NCBI RefSeq assembly: GCF_000688655.1
Contig: NZ_JIBO01000006.1
Location: 114,244 to 120,494 of the forward strand
DNA from: Lonsdalea quercina subsp. quercina
GTDB taxonomy: Bacteria; Pseudomonadota; Gammaproteobacteria; Enterobacterales; Enterobacteriaceae
Direction of reading: 5' to 3'
DNA: 6,251 nt
Positions 4,957 through 6,251 of this stretch are shown here, one piece after another. The number at the start of each line of letters is the position of its first letter. Within the stretch, counting starts at the first letter, position 1. A program made the translations under genes and the position numbers. The notes under the pieces were generated by a model that was not told where the DNA came from, did not search any database, and saw only the letters and a program-made list of their open reading frames with translations.

Positions 4957-5078
4957 CCCGACGACATTTTCGCTCACGTTTGTGTGCTTATCTTTTTGTC
5001 ATCAGTATCGGTATGATGGGGAGCCTGGCGCCGCGGGCGTGCCGGGGTCAATATCTCAACAGACAGGTCAGGAGATGA
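4941..5078 (+). CDS. Putative 45-residue peptide with signal-peptide-like N-terminus; possible gene remnant
   Basis: I do not recognise this ORF. It starts with a basic segment, MDKDGSRRHFRSR, followed by a hydrophobic run at residues 14-30 (LCAYLFVISIGMMGSLA) and a basic tail ending NRQVRR. This resembles a signal peptide or single membrane anchor, but no good signal-peptidase site follows the hydrophobic part, and a cysteine at 34 lacks a lipobox. AGGGA lies 11 bases before the ATG and is buried in a hairpin. The TGA is 3 bases before ycgM, and the last two codons (AGG AGA) supply most of the ycgM ribosome-binding site, as in a translationally coupled pair. It could be the scar of a deleted exported-protein gene; I recall, without certainty, a lytic transglycosylase gene at this place in some relatives. 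It could also be a real small membrane peptide, or no gene at all. Confidence 0.35.
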   Translation: MDKDGSRRHFRSRLCAYLFVISIGMMGSLAPRACRGQYLNRQVRR

Positions 5079-5081
5079 TGC

Positions 5082-5738
5082 ATGTATCAGCACAGAGACT
5101 GGCAGGGGGCGTTACTGGACTTCCCTGCGAATAAAGTAGTGTGTGTCGGCAGCAACTATTCCGAGCACGTCCGGGAAATGGGCAGCGCCACTTTTCCAGA
5201 GCCGGTGTTGTTTATCAAACCGGAAACGGCGATCTGCGATCTACGTCAGCCCTTAGCGATCCCCGGCGATTTGGGGCCGGTACACCATGAAATCGAACTG
5301 GCCGTTTTGATCGGCACATCGCTAAAGAATGCAAACGAAGACCGCGTCGCTCGGGCCATCACTGGCTATGGCGTGGCGCTGGACCTGACGCTGCGTGAAC
5401 TCCAGGCCTCCTTTAAGAAGGCCGGTCAGCCGTGGGAAAAGGCGAAGGGCTTTGATGGGTCTTGTCCGATATCCGGTTTCATACCTGTTGCAGAATTCGG
5501 CGACCCACAGAATACCGATTTGGCACTGAGCATCAACGGCGAAGTACGGCAGCAGGGAAATACGCGCGACATGATAACGCCGATTCTACCGTTGATTGCC
5601 TACATGAGCCGCTTCTTCACCTTGCGGGCAGGGGATATTATTCTGACCGGCACACCGCAGGGCGTCGGGCCGCTGCAGTCGGGCGATGCGCTAAAAATCA
5701 CCTTGAATGATAAAGCGCTGGAAACCCGCGTGATTTAA
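5082..5738 (+). CDS. ycgM: Fumarylacetoacetate hydrolase-fold protein YcgM
   Basis: The product is 218 residues, against 219 for E. coli YcgM, and the two align end to end. The family (FAH/FAHD1-like) are cytosolic Mg-dependent enzymes acting on short keto acids. Recent work, as I recall, assigns oxaloacetate tautomerase activity to YcgM and its FAHD2 relatives, so metabolite repair is the likeliest role. The metal ligands E70 and E72 ([11 protein letters not shown]) and D101 (ALDLTLR) are present. So are the likely catalytic pair H29 and E32 ([10 protein letters not shown]), the lysine-bearing loop PWEKAKGFD (117-125), and the signature TGTPQGVGP (189-197). The start is set by AGGAG (5070-5074) 7 bases before the ATG. 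A 45-codon ORF ends 3 bases upstream. ycgN follows after 101 bases containing a terminator-like hairpin. Confidence 0.96.
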   Translation: MYQHRDWQGALLDFPANKVVCVGSNYSEHVREMGSATFPEPVLFIKPETAICDLRQPLAIPGDLGPVHHEIELAVLIGTSLKNANEDRVARAITGYGVALDLTLRELQASFKKAGQPWEKAKGFDGSCPISGFIPVAEFGDPQNTDLALSINGEVRQQGNTRDMITPILPLIAYMSRFFTLRAGDIILTGTPQGVGPLQSGDALKITLNDKALETRVI

Positions 5739-5746
5739 TCCACATC

Positions 5747-5785
5747 AGGCCATCTGTCCTGTGCGGCAGGTGGCTTCTCCTTATT
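5747..5785 (+). terminator. Terminator-like hairpin after ycgM
   Basis: AGGCCATCTG (5747-5756) pairs with CAGGTGGCTT (5767-5776), 10 pairs including two G-U, around a 10-base loop. The pyrimidine-rich CTCCTTATT follows. It begins 8 bases after the ycgM stop, which suits an intrinsic terminator, although the T-tract is interrupted. Confidence 0.5.
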
Positions 5786-5803
5786 ACCTCGTTAAACTTG
5801 TTA

Positions 5804-5821
5804 GACGGGCCGCTTCCCGTC
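5804..5821 (+). promoter_or_regulatory. GC-rich hairpin in the ycgN leader
   Basis: GACGGG (5804-5809) and CCCGTC (5816-5821) form a perfect 6-bp stem with loop CCGCTT, ending 18 bases before the ycgN ATG. No T-run follows. It leaves the weak ribosome-binding GGA (5827-5829) exposed. The function is unknown. Confidence 0.35.
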
Positions 5822-5839
5822 ACCTTGGATACTATTGCA

Positions 5840-6251
5840 ATGAATCAATCACCTTTTTGGCAACACAAAACGCTGGCGGAAATGTCTGACGAAGAGTGGG
5901 AAGCACTCTGCGACGGTTGTGGCCGCTGTTGCCTGAATAAGCTCATTGATGCGGATACAGAAGAGCTTTACTTCACCAATGTCGCCTGTAATCAGCTGAA
6001 CATCAAAAGTTGCCAATGCCGTAACTACGCCCGTCGATTCGAGTACGAACCGGACTGCATCAAGCTGACAAGGGAAAATCTGTTGTCTTTTGAATGGCTG
6101 CCAGAAACCTGTGCTTACCGCCGGATACATGAAGGCAAAGGTCTCGCGAGCTGGCACCCGCTAATTGCCGGTTCAAAACAAGCGATGCACCAAGAACGTA
6201 TCTCTGTGCGCAATATCGCCGTCCGCGAGCGTGACGTTGTTGACTGGCAGG
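5840..6251 (+). CDS. ycgN: YcgN family cysteine-cluster protein (3' end outside window)
   Basis: This is the first 137 codons of a YcgN (UPF0260) protein, open at the right edge; E. coli YcgN ends about 11 residues past this point. The family carries a CxxCxxCC-type cluster proposed to bind zinc or iron; no reaction is established that I know of. Here the cluster is C24, C27, C30 and C31 (CDGCGRCC), with further cysteines at 50, 58, 60, 73 and 91 in conserved contexts such as [29 protein letters not shown] and LPETCAYR. No membrane segment or signal peptide is seen. The ATG at 5840 gives [12 protein letters not shown], matching the E. coli protein from SDVPFWQ onward. The Shine-Dalgarno is weak (GGA, 10 bases upstream). 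In E. coli K-12 the genes beyond ycgN include hlyE and umuDC; what follows here is not visible. Confidence 0.95.
   Translation, partial: MNQSPFWQHKTLAEMSDEEWEALCDGCGRCCLNKLIDADTEELYFTNVACNQLNIKSCQCRNYARRFEYEPDCIKLTRENLLSFEWLPETCAYRRIHEGKGLASWHPLIAGSKQAMHQERISVRNIAVRERDVVDWQ

Noticed and set aside
5849..6157. 102-codon open frame opposite ycgN
   Set aside because: It is antisense to a clearly conserved cysteine-cluster gene and shows no features of its own.
6232..6244. Second possible matS (GTGACGTTGTTGA)
   Set aside because: The right half-site is wrong at three positions, so it does not meet the palindromic consensus.
1..6251. Mobile elements, CRISPR arrays, tRNA or rRNA genes
   Set aside because: No transposase, integrase, regularly spaced repeat or tRNA-like fold was seen, and gene content is core genome throughout.

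Overview
The window looks like chromosomal DNA from a member of the Enterobacterales outside the Escherichia/Salmonella group. Every full-length protein reads as a close relative of an E. coli K-12 protein (RNase D, MinE, MinD, MinC, YcgL, YcgM, YcgN). The fadD-rnd block directly abuts the min operon, whereas in E. coli K-12 these lie in two separate chromosomal regions. A joined fadD-rnd-min order is what I recall for Pectobacteriaceae, Yersiniaceae and related families; the genus (perhaps Pectobacterium, Dickeya, Brenneria or Lonsdalea) is a guess. A perfect 13-bp match to the MatP-binding site matS inside fadD suggests the window lies in the Ter macrodomain.

Layout, left to right. The 3' part of fadD (long-chain acyl-CoA synthetase) runs rightward into a 261-base spacer that ends in a GC-rich hairpin, and then rnd (RNase D) starts on a TTG codon. 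rnd converges with the leftward min operon across a 184-base spacer holding two strong imperfect hairpins, one with a tandem 10-bp duplication in its loop. The min operon minC-minD-minE is compact (21-base and 3-base gaps) and encodes the oscillating system that keeps the FtsZ ring at midcell. A divergent promoter region with a perfect 14-bp palindrome separates minC from the rightward ycgL. About 340 bases follow without a recognised gene, but they hold a LexA-like half-conserved box, a long hairpin that would hide a ribosome-binding site and start codon, and a 45-codon ORF with a signal-peptide-like N-terminus that stops 3 bases before ycgM. ycgM (fumarylacetoacetate-hydrolase fold) is followed by a terminator-like hairpin and then ycgN (cysteine-cluster protein), cut by the right edge.

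Functionally this is mostly core genome: fatty-acid activation, RNA 3'-end trimming, division-site selection, a metabolite-repair-type enzyme and two conserved small proteins. There is no mobile element, CRISPR array, tRNA or rRNA. The less ordinary material is in the noncoding spacers, chiefly 4743-5081. There I consider two explanations for the small ORF: the scar of a lost exported-protein gene, or a translationally controlled small membrane peptide. The sequence alone does not decide between them.
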